From the NCBI GenBank assembly GCA_026713505.1, contig JAPOOH010000250.1, forward strand, positions 1 through 27,770: DNA of 27,770 bases, read 5' to 3'. The notes beneath the pieces were generated by a model. That model was not told the origin of the DNA, searched no databases, and saw nothing but the letters and a program-made list of their open reading frames with translations. Positions within the stretch are counted from its first letter, which is position 1. Each line of letters opens with the position of its first letter. Below are positions 1 to 7,627 of the stretch, one piece after another. Both the position numbers and the translations under genes were made by a program. Source of the DNA: Chloroflexota bacterium. Lineage in GTDB: Bacteria > Chloroflexota > Dehalococcoidia > Lucifugimonadales > Australimonadaceae.

Positions 1-975
1 ACTGCCTACCCCGTGGAGGAAGTTGCCGGCATCCTCTGGGCGTACATGGGTCCGAAGGACCTCAAGCCCGAGCTGCCGGACTTCGAGTACCTGCGCGTGC
101 CGGAGTCCCATCGGTTCGTCTCCTGGAACTGGCAGCAGACCAACTACGCGCAGGCCATAGAGGGCGGCATCGACTCCGCCCACTCAAACTACCTGCACGC
201 AACGCTGGACGCCTACCAGATGACCGACGCCTGGCGCTCCACGTGGGAGCGCTCCCAGAACCTGCGGGACAAGTACCACGCGCGCGACCAGCACCCGAAG
301 TTCTTCGCCGAGGACACGGAATACGGCGTCATCACCGGCGCACGGCGCGACACCGGCGAGGGCGAGTTCTACTGGCGCTACAACCTCTTCCTGCTGCCGT
401 TCTACACCATGCCGCCGTCCGCCCCGTCCCAGAAGTTCTTCCATGCGTTCGTGCCCATAGACGACCTCCACAACATGCGCTGGACGTTCGTCTGGAACCT
501 GAAGAGCGCCCTGCCGTCCGGCTCCATCGAGGAGTGGCGCAACGGCGCCGGCCTGCATGCCGCGTCGCTCCCCGGCTACTTCCGCATCGGCTCCACCGCC
601 GACTCGGTCCCCGTCTTCGCGGAGCACTTCCCGCTCCGGAACAAGGAGAACGACTACCTCGTCAGCCGGGACTACCAGAAGCGACTCACGTTCACCGGCA
701 TCACCGGCACCGGCGAGCAGGACCTCTCCGTGCAGGAAGGCATGGGCCACATCACGCCGCGAAACAAGGAGCACCTCGGCACCACGGACATCGGCATCAT
801 CAAGTCCCGCCGTCGCCTGCTGAAGGAGGCGACTGCGCTGCAGGACGGCGAAGAGCCGTACGCCGCCTCCCACGGCGACGTCTACTACGTGCGCGCAGGC
901 GATGTCCTGCTCTCTCCCGATGAGAACTGGGTGCACGACAAGAAGATCAAGGACCTGCAGACCGCCACCTGGTAG
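1..975 (+). CDS. Rieske non-heme iron oxygenase, alpha subunit, phthalate 4,5-dioxygenase-like (5' partial)
   Basis: The reading frame is open from base 1, so the gene starts upstream and the N-terminal Rieske [2Fe-2S] domain is missing here. What remains is the catalytic domain. Numbering from the GTG at 13, the mononuclear iron motif is clear: E50, D54, H57 and H62 in the NxxQxxExxxDxxHxxxxH pattern (bases about 145-198). Enzymes of this family take electrons from a reductase through the Rieske cluster and hydroxylate aromatic or other ring substrates. The wording of the motif is closest, from memory, to phthalate 4,5-dioxygenase oxygenase subunits. The substrate cannot be told from sequence, and no reductase or ferredoxin gene follows. 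The stop is TAG at 973-975, followed at once by a perfect hairpin, so the transcript probably ends here. Base composition matches its neighbours. Confidence 0.92.
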   Translation, partial: TAYPVEEVAGILWAYMGPKDLKPELPDFEYLRVPESHRFVSWNWQQTNYAQAIEGGIDSAHSNYLHATLDAYQMTDAWRSTWERSQNLRDKYHARDQHPKFFAEDTEYGVITGARRDTGEGEFYWRYNLFLLPFYTMPPSAPSQKFFHAFVPIDDLHNMRWTFVWNLKSALPSGSIEEWRNGAGLHAASLPGYFRIGSTADSVPVFAEHFPLRNKENDYLVSRDYQKRLTFTGITGTGEQDLSVQEGMGHITPRNKEHLGTTDIGIIKSRRRLLKEATALQDGEEPYAASHGDVYYVRAGDVLLSPDENWVHDKKIKDLQTATW

Positions 976-1000
976 CCCACCCGACACACCGGACCTACGC

Positions 1001-1026
1001 GGGGGCAGGAGTTCTCTCCTGCCCCC
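1001..1026 (+). terminator. Hairpin terminator after the Rieske oxygenase
   Basis: A perfect 11-bp stem (1001-1011 with 1016-1026) closes on a TTCT tetraloop, 25 bases after the oxygenase stop. There is no T-tract, so it may act as a 3' stabilising structure or a non-canonical terminator. The stem is symmetrical, but only the upstream gene reads into it. Confidence 0.6.
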
Positions 1027-1067
1027 CGCTGCTGTGCGGCGGGCGCACCGGACGCCGCCGGCTCGGT

Positions 1068-1073
1068 TAGAAT
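1068..1073 (+). promoter_or_regulatory. Putative -10 box (TAGAAT) for the AlkD-like gene
   Basis: TAGAAT lies 11 bases before the ATG at 1085, which would place the transcription start about 5 bases before the codon. I see no good -35 box and no Shine-Dalgarno sequence. This is one of several start sites in the window with a -10-like box almost on the start codon. Confidence 0.45.
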
Positions 1074-1084
1074 GGCCGCAGACC

Positions 1085-1843
1085 ATGACCAATCGCCGAC
1101 AGCAACGCTCCGCCCCGCCGCCTCCGCCAGACCCCGCTCTCGTCGAGGGCAGCGCGAACGATATCCGCCGCCACCTGCGCCAGGCAGGCCGTAAGGACGC
1201 CGCTGACCGCATCCGCAAGGAGACGGGACGGGACGTGCCGTGCTACGGCGTGCCGCCCGCCGAGGTCTACCGCATCGGACTTGACCTCGTCCGGCGGCTG
1301 CGCGCACCGGGGCTCCCGGCCACGCTCGCCATCGCTGACAACCTCTTCCGTACGGGCAACGTCGAGGAAGGACTGGTAGGCGCGCAGATAGTGGGCGCGC
1401 TGGCTCGGCTCATCACCGGCGACGACTTCCAGCGCATCGAGCCGTGGGGCGACACGCTTACCGCTCCGCAGACGGCAGACGCGCTGGGCGCCAGCTGCCT
1501 CAGCGCGGCGCTCGCCGCCAAGCCCTCGCTCGTCAAGACGATGCGGGAGTGGGCGCGCTCCTCCAACCCGTCCAAGCGCCGCGCGGCCGTGTCCGCTTTC
1601 GGCCCTCTCGTGCGGGAAGGACGCTTCATGACCGACGCGCTCGAGGTCGCGGAGGTCGTCATGCTGGATGAAAGCGAAGAGGTGCAGCGCGGCGTCGGCA
1701 CGATGCTCATGGAAGCCACGCGCCTCAAAGCAGACCGGGTGGTGGAGTTCCTGATGGAGTGGAAGGACAAGAGCCCCCGGCTCATCCTGCAGACCGCCGC
1801 CACCAAGCTGCAGCCCGCCGAGCGCGGGAAAGTGCTGGGCTGA
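1085..1843 (+). CDS. AlkD-like DNA alkylation repair protein (HEAT-like repeats)
   Basis: A 252-residue, mostly alpha-helical soluble protein. After a proline-rich start (residues 9-15) it follows the pattern of the DNA alkylation repair family typified by AlkD: an early YGVP segment, then repeated pairs of helices, an EPWGD segment aligning roughly with the tryptophan/aspartate region of AlkD, and a KRRAAVSAF helix. AlkD enzymes are HEAT-repeat glycosylases that remove bulky or cationic alkylated bases without base flipping. Family assignment is by pattern recognition only; the catalytic Trp/Asp residues need an alignment. I chose the ATG at 1085 because family-like sequence starts soon after it and the upstream extension is low-complexity arginine/proline. 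Its stop overlaps the next gene's start (TGATG), so the two are probably cotranscribed. Confidence 0.72.
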   Translation: MTNRRQQRSAPPPPPDPALVEGSANDIRRHLRQAGRKDAADRIRKETGRDVPCYGVPPAEVYRIGLDLVRRLRAPGLPATLAIADNLFRTGNVEEGLVGAQIVGALARLITGDDFQRIEPWGDTLTAPQTADALGASCLSAALAAKPSLVKTMREWARSSNPSKRRAAVSAFGPLVREGRFMTDALEVAEVVMLDESEEVQRGVGTMLMEATRLKADRVVEFLMEWKDKSPRLILQTAATKLQPAERGKVLG

Positions 1844-2211
1844 TGGAGAACGCCCCGGAGGCGCGCCGGCCTGCCAGCATCGGACGGCGGCTCTACCGGG
1901 GGATAGCGTTCGCTCTCATAGTCGGCCTGGCGGGAGCGGGGCTCAGCGGCGTTCCGGCCCTCTTCCTGCAGTCCATATTCGTGGGCGAGGCGCAGCGGTG
2001 CATCGAGGCCATCGAAAAGGCGGAGGCCGGAGGCGACGTGACGCTGACCTGCCCCGACCTGTTCGCCGACCCGCCGGTGTGGCTGCCCGTCGTCCTGGTC
2101 GGGGGCGGCGCGGCGATCGGCGCGGCTGGGGGGTTCGCCTACGGCGTGCTTTCGCCGGGACGTAGAGGACGGGACCGCACGCGCCCGGAGCCTCCCTGGC
2201 TGCCGTTCTGA
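1843..2211 (+). CDS. Small membrane protein with two transmembrane segments
   Basis: A 122-residue protein that I do not recognise. The ATG at 1843 overlaps the stop of the AlkD-like gene by one base (TGATG), pointing to translational coupling. Hydrophobic helices lie at about residues 20-46 and 80-102. Between them is a loop of about 33 residues with two cysteines (C53 and C70). The ends are basic (RR near residue 15 and an arginine-rich tail), suggesting both termini are cytoplasmic and the Cys-containing loop is outside, where a disulfide could form. No catalytic motif is visible. Coupling to a repair gene may be incidental. Confidence 0.65.
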   Translation: MENAPEARRPASIGRRLYRGIAFALIVGLAGAGLSGVPALFLQSIFVGEAQRCIEAIEKAEAGGDVTLTCPDLFADPPVWLPVVLVGGGAAIGAAGGFAYGVLSPGRRGRDRTRPEPPWLPF

Positions 2212-2307
2212 AGAGCCGCGGGCAGGCGTCGGATTCCGCACAACTGCCGTCGCTAACGCATCGCACCCGTTCCGACGCCCGTAGTATTCTTAAACGCGGT
2301 TTCACTC
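2212..2307 (+). promoter_or_regulatory. Intergenic region before the TolB-like lipoprotein with a weak -10 candidate
   Basis: These 96 bases carry TAGTAT at 2282-2287, overlapped by TATTCT at 2285-2290, some 18-20 bases before the ATG at 2308. Neither has a convincing -35 box. No Shine-Dalgarno sequence is visible. This is a weak promoter candidate only. Confidence 0.3.
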
Positions 2308-3342
2308 ATGCCTTACCAGTTCGTTCGCGCTCGTATCGCCTTACTCACAGCCGTCCTGCTCCTCGGGACGGCGCTGTCTGCCTGCGACCCGTTCCCGCAG
2401 CCGGACTACATCGTGTACACCTCCGGACTTCCCGGCGCCCGCGACATCGCGCTGGCCCGGCCGGACGGCACGCACGCGTTCATCCTTACGGACGACAGCC
2501 AGGGTCTCTCCTCAGACAACTTCGGACCGGTCTGGGACCCCAACCGTCAACGGGTCGCTTTCCTGAGCGACCGCGACGGAAACATCGAGATCTACGTCGG
2601 CATCGCTTCCGAGGACGCGCCCACGTTCTACCGCATCACGAACTCGGAATTCGACGAGTCGCAGGTCTCCTGGTCCATGGACGGCAATCGTATCGCGTAC
2701 ACGTCCGAGGATTTCGATGGCAGGCGCACCGTTCAACACGTCGCGCTCAACGAGCTCGTCCCCACTGCGGTCATCTTCGGGAGCGACGGCGAAACGGACC
2801 CGGCCTGGTCGCCCACGGAGAACCTCATCGTCTTCGCCAAGCTGGACGCGGACGGCCAGTCCACGGGCATCTTCCTGCGCGACCCGTCCAACGTGAACAC
2901 GGTCCAACTCACAGCCGGCCCGCACCGATTCCCGAAGTGGTCGCCAGACGGCACGCGGCTCGTCTACATTTCCACGCAGAACGACGGCCAGAAGGACCTC
3001 TACGTCATCAACGTAAGCGCTCTCGGCCCCACCTCCGAACCGATCCGCATCACCCAGGACGGCGCTGAGGACTACAACTCCGACTGGTCGCGGGACGGAA
3101 GCAGGATAGCGTTCATCTCCGACCGCTCAGGCAACGCGGACGTCTACACCATCGGGCCGGACGGCAGCGCCCTCACGATGGTCACGCAGAATGCGGTCAA
3201 TGAGCTGTCCGTGCAGTGGGGCCCCGACGGAGACCTGGCCTTCCCGTCCGGCCCGGAGGACCAGACTGCGCTGTTCATCGCCAAGACGGAGGGCGGGCAG
3301 CAGCAACTCACCAGCGCCACGGCAACCCTCCCGGACTGGTAA
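2308..3342 (+). CDS. TolB-like beta-propeller lipoprotein
   Basis: A 344-residue exported lipoprotein. A short basic start and hydrophobic core (residues 8-22) lead to the lipobox LSAC with the lipidated cysteine at C26. The rest is a run of six or seven PD40/WD40-like blades. Recurrent signatures are the FLSDRDGN, FISDRSGN and YISTQNDG turns, each followed by a strand such as IYVG or LYVINV, and WSPDGTR or WSMDGNR motifs. Such TolB-type propellers usually bind proteins or sit in the cell envelope; Chloroflexota generally lack a Tol-Pal outer-membrane system, so a scaffold or sensing role outside the membrane is more likely than true TolB function. The nuclease gene starts 9 bases after its stop, so the two are probably cotranscribed even though their compartments differ. 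Confidence 0.85.
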   Translation: MPYQFVRARIALLTAVLLLGTALSACDPFPQPDYIVYTSGLPGARDIALARPDGTHAFILTDDSQGLSSDNFGPVWDPNRQRVAFLSDRDGNIEIYVGIASEDAPTFYRITNSEFDESQVSWSMDGNRIAYTSEDFDGRRTVQHVALNELVPTAVIFGSDGETDPAWSPTENLIVFAKLDADGQSTGIFLRDPSNVNTVQLTAGPHRFPKWSPDGTRLVYISTQNDGQKDLYVINVSALGPTSEPIRITQDGAEDYNSDWSRDGSRIAFISDRSGNADVYTIGPDGSALTMVTQNAVNELSVQWGPDGDLAFPSGPEDQTALFIAKTEGGQQQLTSATATLPDW

Positions 3343-3351
3343 CCTCCCCCC

Positions 3352-5145
3352 GTGGGGATCGACGCTCTCACTCATAACGACGCAGGCATCCACGCCGCCC
3401 CCGCCTCTCCGGAGACGTGGGAGCAGTGGGTTTCGGCCACGCGGCTCAGGGGTTACCTCCTGAAGAACACGCTGGGCGACTGGCTCAATCTGTACGGCGA
3501 CGCCAATGGCTTCCGGCGCGACGAGGCATTCGAGGGTTACGACGAACGGCTCGTCTTCGCTCCGTTCATCATGGAGCGGGGCAACAGGTTCGAGGAAGCC
3601 GTCTCCAGGCATCTCGCCTCCTTCCACGAGTTGACCACCATCTCGCACGGCCAAGACGACGTACGGGAGTTGGAGGTAGCCCAGCAGACGTTCCACGCGC
3701 TCGCGGACGGCAGGCCCATCATTCACCAGGCTGTGCTCTGGAACCCGGAGTCCCGGACGTACGGCGCCGCGGATTTCCTCATCCGCTCGGACGTCTTCGA
3801 TGCATTGTTCCCCAAGCACCTGGCTCCGGGAGAGGCCGCGATCGCCGCACCGGACCTGGGCGGGCCATGGCACTACGTGGTTGTCGACGCGAAATTCACC
3901 ACGGTGCACCTGTCGAAGCAGGGCGAGGTCGGCAACAGCGGCTCGTCTCCCGCTTACAAGGCGCAGCTGTACGTTTACAACGACGCGCTGGCCCGCCTGC
4001 AGGGCTACGCGCCGCGGCGCGCATTCCTGCTGGGACGTGGGTGGGAGCAGAGCCCGGAGCGAGGAAGCAACGCGATGGAGCGTCTGGGGCCTGTCCCCAT
4101 GGGCGCCGACGTGAAGGGGGAAGTGGAGGGCGCCGCCGCCTGGGTGCGCAGGCTACGGTCGGAGGGCGCGCAATGGCACCCCCTTCCCACGCCAACCGTG
4201 CCGGAACTGTGGCCCTCCGGTGTGGACTGGCCATGGGAGAAGGAAGGTAAGCGAATCACGGACGAACTGGAGGACCTCACCAAGCTCTGGCAGGTGGGTC
4301 CTGAGAAGCGCAACAGCGCCGTGCGGAAGGGCATCACGTCCTGGAAAGACCCTCGCGCGACCGCCGAAACGCTCGGCGTTACCGGTCCGGCGACCAAGAC
4401 GGTGCTCGAAGCCATCCTGGACGTCCACCGGAACGACGGGCCCGTCGTCCGCCCTGCGCACGTGCAGGCCGCAGAGAGCGAGTGGCGCGAGCAGCCTCCG
4501 TTGGAGTTCTTCGTGGACTTCGAGTACGTCTCCGACCTGAAAGACAACTTCTCCACGTACCCTGAACGCGGAGGACAGACCATCATCTTCATGATCGGCT
4601 GCGGGCACATGGAGGACGGCAAGTGGCGGTTCGAGCAGTTCACCGCCAACCGCCTGGACGAACCGAGCGAGGCCCGCGCGATCGACGCATGGCTGGCCCA
4701 CATGAGGAAGACGCAGTCCCGGCTCGGCGGTGATAGCGACCCACACCTCTTCCACTGGGCGCCCGCGGAAGAGATCAACTACGAGACGGCATACAACTCA
4801 GCGCGGAAGCGACACCCCGCGAAGGGCTGGCCCGTGGTCAACTGGTTCGACCTCTTGCGGAAGGTAGTTCGCAAGGAGCCGGTCGTCGTCAAGGGCTCTA
4901 TGGGGTTCGGACTGAAGTCTGTCGCGCGGGCGTTCCACGAGCACGGCCTCATCAAGACCGACTGGGGGAGCTCCAAGGTCGACGGCATGGGCGCGATGGT
5001 TGGCGCATGGCGCTGCGACGACGAAGCCGCGGAGCGCAGCGTCCGCCTCCTGGACCTCCCGCTCATGCAGGAGATCGCGGCGTACAACGAGGTCGACTGC
5101 AAGGTCATGCAGGAGATCCTGCACTACCTCCGCGCCCACCACTAG
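3352..5145 (+). CDS. TM0106-type putative nuclease: RecB-like domain plus RNase H-like domain
   Basis: A 597-residue two-domain protein. The N-terminal half carries the RecB/Cas4-type nuclease motifs: GNRFEEAV (residues 77-84, E81/E82), ADF with D141, DAK at D179-K181, and QLYVY starting at Q205. The C-terminal half resembles the RNase H-like domain of the YprB type: DFE at 389-391, a middle WAPAEE segment, and a terminal YNEVD motif (578-582) with D582, a DEDD-type exonuclease arrangement. Both active sites therefore look intact. The family is known as TM0106 RecB-like putative nuclease; its biological job is not established to my knowledge. I took the GTG at 3352 because the conserved region starts soon after it; there is no Shine-Dalgarno sequence. 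No four-cysteine iron-sulfur cluster like that of Cas4 is evident. No helicase or Cas genes lie nearby. Confidence 0.83.
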   Translation: MGIDALTHNDAGIHAAPASPETWEQWVSATRLRGYLLKNTLGDWLNLYGDANGFRRDEAFEGYDERLVFAPFIMERGNRFEEAVSRHLASFHELTTISHGQDDVRELEVAQQTFHALADGRPIIHQAVLWNPESRTYGAADFLIRSDVFDALFPKHLAPGEAAIAAPDLGGPWHYVVVDAKFTTVHLSKQGEVGNSGSSPAYKAQLYVYNDALARLQGYAPRRAFLLGRGWEQSPERGSNAMERLGPVPMGADVKGEVEGAAAWVRRLRSEGAQWHPLPTPTVPELWPSGVDWPWEKEGKRITDELEDLTKLWQVGPEKRNSAVRKGITSWKDPRATAETLGVTGPATKTVLEAILDVHRNDGPVVRPAHVQAAESEWREQPPLEFFVDFEYVSDLKDNFSTYPERGGQTIIFMIGCGHMEDGKWRFEQFTANRLDEPSEARAIDAWLAHMRKTQSRLGGDSDPHLFHWAPAEEINYETAYNSARKRHPAKGWPVVNWFDLLRKVVRKEPVVVKGSMGFGLKSVARAFHEHGLIKTDWGSSKVDGMGAMVGAWRCDDEAAERSVRLLDLPLMQEIAAYNEVDCKVMQEILHYLRAHH

Positions 5146-5196
5146 CCCGCTTCCCGCGTCAGCCGATCCGTTCGTACGCCGTTCACCAACCCGCTC

Positions 5197-5225
5197 TTGC
5201 CGGTCGCCGTTGCCGGTGCTACCAT
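5197..5225 (+). promoter_or_regulatory. Sigma70-type promoter for etfBA
   Basis: TTGCCG (5197-5202), a 17-base spacer and TACCAT (5220-5225), with the extended -10 triplet TGC directly before the -10 box. Transcription would start near 5232, giving a leader of about 54 bases before the etfB ATG. Predicted from sequence only. Confidence 0.6.
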
Positions 5226-5285
5226 CCGATTGTGCATTCTTTCTCAATCTCTCTGGAATCCAGGACTCAGTGAGGTCAGGCACAG

Positions 5286-6077
5286 ATGACGTTGCACATA
5301 GTAGTGACCGCCAAGCAGGTGCTCGACCCCGAAACCCCGCTCTCCGCGTTCAGCGTTGCCGACAACGCCGTCTCGACGGCGGGCAACATCCCACCGGTCG
5401 TCAACGGGTACGACGAGCAGGCGGTCGAGGCCGCGCTCCGCATCAAGGAGGCCCACGGCGACGCCAGAGTGACCGTCATCTCCTGCGGCACGGACTTTGC
5501 GCTGGACGTCATCAAGAAGCCTCTCGCGATGGGCGCCGACGAGTTGGTGCTGCTCCAGGACGCCGTATTCGAAAACTCGATAGACCCCACGATGGTCGTT
5601 GCCGCGGTGACCGCCGCCATACGCAAGCTGGGCGACGTGGACGTCGTCATCTCCGGCAGGCAGGCGAGCGACTGGGACAACGCGCAGGTGCCCCTGGGCA
5701 TCGCCGAGTCGCTGGGCTGGCCGGTCGCGACGATCGGCCGGAAGGTCGAGGTGCTGGACGGCACGGTCCGGGTCGAGCGAGTGCTGCCCGACGGCCACGA
5801 GACCGTAGAGGCGCCGTTGCCCGCTGTGGTGACCGTCTCGAACGAACTGGGCACGCCGCGATACCCGAACATGCGCGGCATCATGGCGGCGCGTCGGGTG
5901 CAGCCCACCGTGTGGAGCGCGGCAGACCTCGACATCGACGGCACGGCCCCCGCCTTCGAACTCGTATCGCTGAAGAAGCCGGAGCGCTCCGTACAAACGG
6001 AGATGATCACCGGCGAAGACGACGCGGACGCCGGGCGGAAGCTCGCGCTTCGCCTCCGCGAGGAGCGGGTTCTCTGA
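5286..6077 (+). CDS. etfB: Electron transfer flavoprotein, beta subunit
   Basis: A 263-residue protein of the usual length for EtfB. It opens with the IVVTAKQVLDPETP strand-loop, contains the AMGADELVLLQD and VVISGRQASDWDNAQ segments, and has the beta-subunit signature around NELGTPRYPNMRGIMAARR, near residues 185-204. With EtfA it forms a soluble FAD (and AMP)-containing heterodimer that collects electrons from acyl-CoA and other dehydrogenases and passes them to ETF:quinone oxidoreductase. No dehydrogenase or quinone oxidoreductase gene is adjacent, and there is no FixC/FixX pair to suggest a bifurcating complex. The stop overlaps the etfA start (TGATG), so the subunits are translationally coupled. 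Confidence 0.95.
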   Translation: MTLHIVVTAKQVLDPETPLSAFSVADNAVSTAGNIPPVVNGYDEQAVEAALRIKEAHGDARVTVISCGTDFALDVIKKPLAMGADELVLLQDAVFENSIDPTMVVAAVTAAIRKLGDVDVVISGRQASDWDNAQVPLGIAESLGWPVATIGRKVEVLDGTVRVERVLPDGHETVEAPLPAVVTVSNELGTPRYPNMRGIMAARRVQPTVWSAADLDIDGTAPAFELVSLKKPERSVQTEMITGEDDADAGRKLALRLREERVL

Positions 6078-7042
6078 TGGCGGACGCACTCATCATCGGC
6101 GAAGTCACGGACGGCGCGCCCTCGTCGTCTACGCTGGAGGGTATCGCCGCCGCGCGCGGCCTGGGGGTCGCGCAGGTGGCCGTCCTTCTGCCGGGCGCGG
6201 ACGCTGCGAACACGGCCTCCGCGGCCATCGCGGGTGGGGCGGACGCCGTCTACACCGTGACCGACAGCCCCGCGGCAGACGGCGAATTCGACGCGCTGGT
6301 GGATGCGGCGCAGGCCGCTGCCGCGCAGTGCGGCGCCCGGTATGTCATCGGCGGAAAGACGCTCACCGGGCGCGACGTGATGCCGCGGCTCGCCTTCCGG
6401 CTCGGCACGGCGCTCGCGTCTGACTGTTCAGCGCTTGAGTTGGACGACACGGGGCGGCTCGTCGCAACCCGACCGGTCTACGGAGGAAACGCCGAGGCCT
6501 CGGTAGCGTGCCTCGGCAACCCCGCAGTCGCATCGCTGCGGCCGAAGAGCGTGGATGCCCTGACGCCGGACGCCTCGCGTACCGGCGAGGTGTTGCCGCT
6601 CGCGTTCGAGTCGAACGTGCGCACCCGGACCCTGGAGCGCGTCGAGGAGGCTGGTGAGGGGGTGCGTCTGGAGAATGCGCGCGTCGTCGTCTCCGGCGGA
6701 CGCGGGCTCGGTGGGCCAGAGCCATTCGAATCGTTGCGCGAACTGGCGGATATGCTCGGCGGCGCGGTCGGCGCGTCCCGCGCGGCATGCGACGCCGGTT
6801 GGGTGCCGTCCAGCCACCAGGTTGGTCTCACGGGCAAGACCGTGACACCGGACCTGTACATAGCCGTCGGGATATCCGGCGCGAGCCAGCACATGGCGGG
6901 GTGCAGTAACTCCCGAACGCTCGTTGCCATCAACAAAGATGCCGGCGCAAACATCTTCAAGGAGGCCCGCTTCGGCATTGCCGGGGACTGGCAGAAAGTA
7001 CTGCCCGCCTTCATGGAGCAATTGCACGAGCTGTTGGGTTAG
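6077..7042 (+). CDS. etfA: Electron transfer flavoprotein, alpha subunit
   Basis: A 321-residue protein. The N-terminal half has the ETF alpha/beta fold; the C-terminal FAD-binding domain is clear, with GGRGLGG near residue 210, SRAACDAGW, SSHQVGLTGKTVTPDLY, and the alpha signature YIAVGISGASQHMAGC (about residues 261-276) followed by AINKDAGANIF. These contact FAD in known ETFs. The start at 6077 is set by the TGATG overlap with etfB; the open frame runs further upstream out of frame with etfB but without family sequence. The FAD domain shows the normal residues, so this is probably an ordinary housekeeping ETF used in fatty-acid or amino-acid oxidation. Confidence 0.95.
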   Translation: MADALIIGEVTDGAPSSSTLEGIAAARGLGVAQVAVLLPGADAANTASAAIAGGADAVYTVTDSPAADGEFDALVDAAQAAAAQCGARYVIGGKTLTGRDVMPRLAFRLGTALASDCSALELDDTGRLVATRPVYGGNAEASVACLGNPAVASLRPKSVDALTPDASRTGEVLPLAFESNVRTRTLERVEEAGEGVRLENARVVVSGGRGLGGPEPFESLRELADMLGGAVGASRAACDAGWVPSSHQVGLTGKTVTPDLYIAVGISGASQHMAGCSNSRTLVAINKDAGANIFKEARFGIAGDWQKVLPAFMEQLHELLG

Positions 7043-7070
7043 GATAAAGGGCAGATGGAGGGCACGGACG

Positions 7071-7517
7071 ATGGCAGACCAGGAATACGACCGCGAGATG
7101 GCAGAGGCGATCGAGCATGCCGAGGCATCGGAGGTCGTCTGCATCATCCTTCCTCTCATCAACCAGTGCCTGGTGTACGACAACCGGAGCACGGCAGACG
7201 ACCCGCCCCGCATCGCAGTCTCGCCGCCGCTCGGTTCGGCTGAGCGGCGCTTGCGCCACGTAAACCGCGCGCGCCCCAACCTGCCCCACGCGCGGGAGCT
7301 TGCGGCCATCCCCTGGGTTGGTTCGATACGGAGCCTCGAAGAGTCCGGGGTGTGCGATATGCTGTACCGTCGTGTCTACGGCTCCGGCTTCGACTCGGCG
7401 CAACGCCAGTACAACGAGGCGCTCGACGAGTTGCGGCAGTGGGAGCGGCGCTCTACCATTGCGATGATCCGCGGGCAGGGGCCGTACCACACGCTCTGGT
7501 CGCGCAGCGGCAACTAG
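7071..7517 (+). CDS. Uncharacterised 148-residue protein downstream of etfA
   Basis: I do not recognise this protein. It starts with an acidic helix (MADQEYDREMAEAIEHAE), then a strand-like VVCIILPLINQCLVYDN segment, a basic middle rich in Arg and Pro (about residues 55-75), a segment with IPWVGSI and LEESGVCDMLYRR, and an amphipathic helix near 113-130. It has no signal peptide or clear membrane span and no obvious metal or nucleotide motif; there are three cysteines, at about residues 24, 33 and 95. The ATG at 7071 lies 28 bases after the etfA stop, so it may be on the etf transcript. TAGGAT at 7040-7045 could be a separate -10 box but has no good -35. Codon use and GC match the neighbours, supporting a real gene. 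Confidence 0.65.
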   Translation: MADQEYDREMAEAIEHAEASEVVCIILPLINQCLVYDNRSTADDPPRIAVSPPLGSAERRLRHVNRARPNLPHARELAAIPWVGSIRSLEESGVCDMLYRRVYGSGFDSAQRQYNEALDELRQWERRSTIAMIRGQGPYHTLWSRSGN

Positions 7518-7552
7518 GGCTGGGCCTTACTCCCGGCCCTGTTCCGCCCCAC

Positions 7553-7570
7553 CCGTGAGGGCTCTCACGG
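7553..7570. terminator. Hairpin 1 of 3 between convergent genes
   Basis: Seven-base stem CCGTGAG/CTCACGG with loop GGCT, 36 bases after the stop of the 148-residue gene. Being symmetrical and sited between convergent genes, it can serve either strand. Confidence 0.5.
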
Positions 7571-7584
7571 CGCGCTAAAGCGCG
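7571..7584. terminator. Hairpin 2 of 3 between convergent genes
   Basis: CGCGC/GCGCG stem with TAAA loop, directly abutting hairpin 1. No clear T-tract follows on either strand. Confidence 0.35.
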
Positions 7585-7598
7585 TTGCCTCTCCCCCA

Positions 7599-7615
7599 GG
7601 AGCGGGAATCGCTCC
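7599..7615. terminator. Hairpin 3 of 3 between convergent genes
   Basis: GGAGCG/CGCTCC stem with a five-base loop, 13 bases from the end of the methionine synthase gene on the minus strand. It could end the minus-strand transcript. Confidence 0.35.
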
Positions 7616-7627
7616 GTGCATCAGCCA

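Noticed and set aside
3127..3909. 260-residue open frame on the minus strand
   Set aside because: It spans antisense of both the TolB-like gene and the nuclease gene, and has no signature.
3352..5145. Cas4 / CRISPR adaptation nuclease
   Set aside because: RecB motifs are shared, but there is no iron-sulfur cysteine set, no array and no cas genes, and the C-terminal RNase H-like domain fits TM0106-type proteins.
5000..6076. Long N-terminal extension of the etfA frame
   Set aside because: The extension overlaps the nuclease end and all of etfB in another frame and has no EtfA sequence; the true start is 6077.
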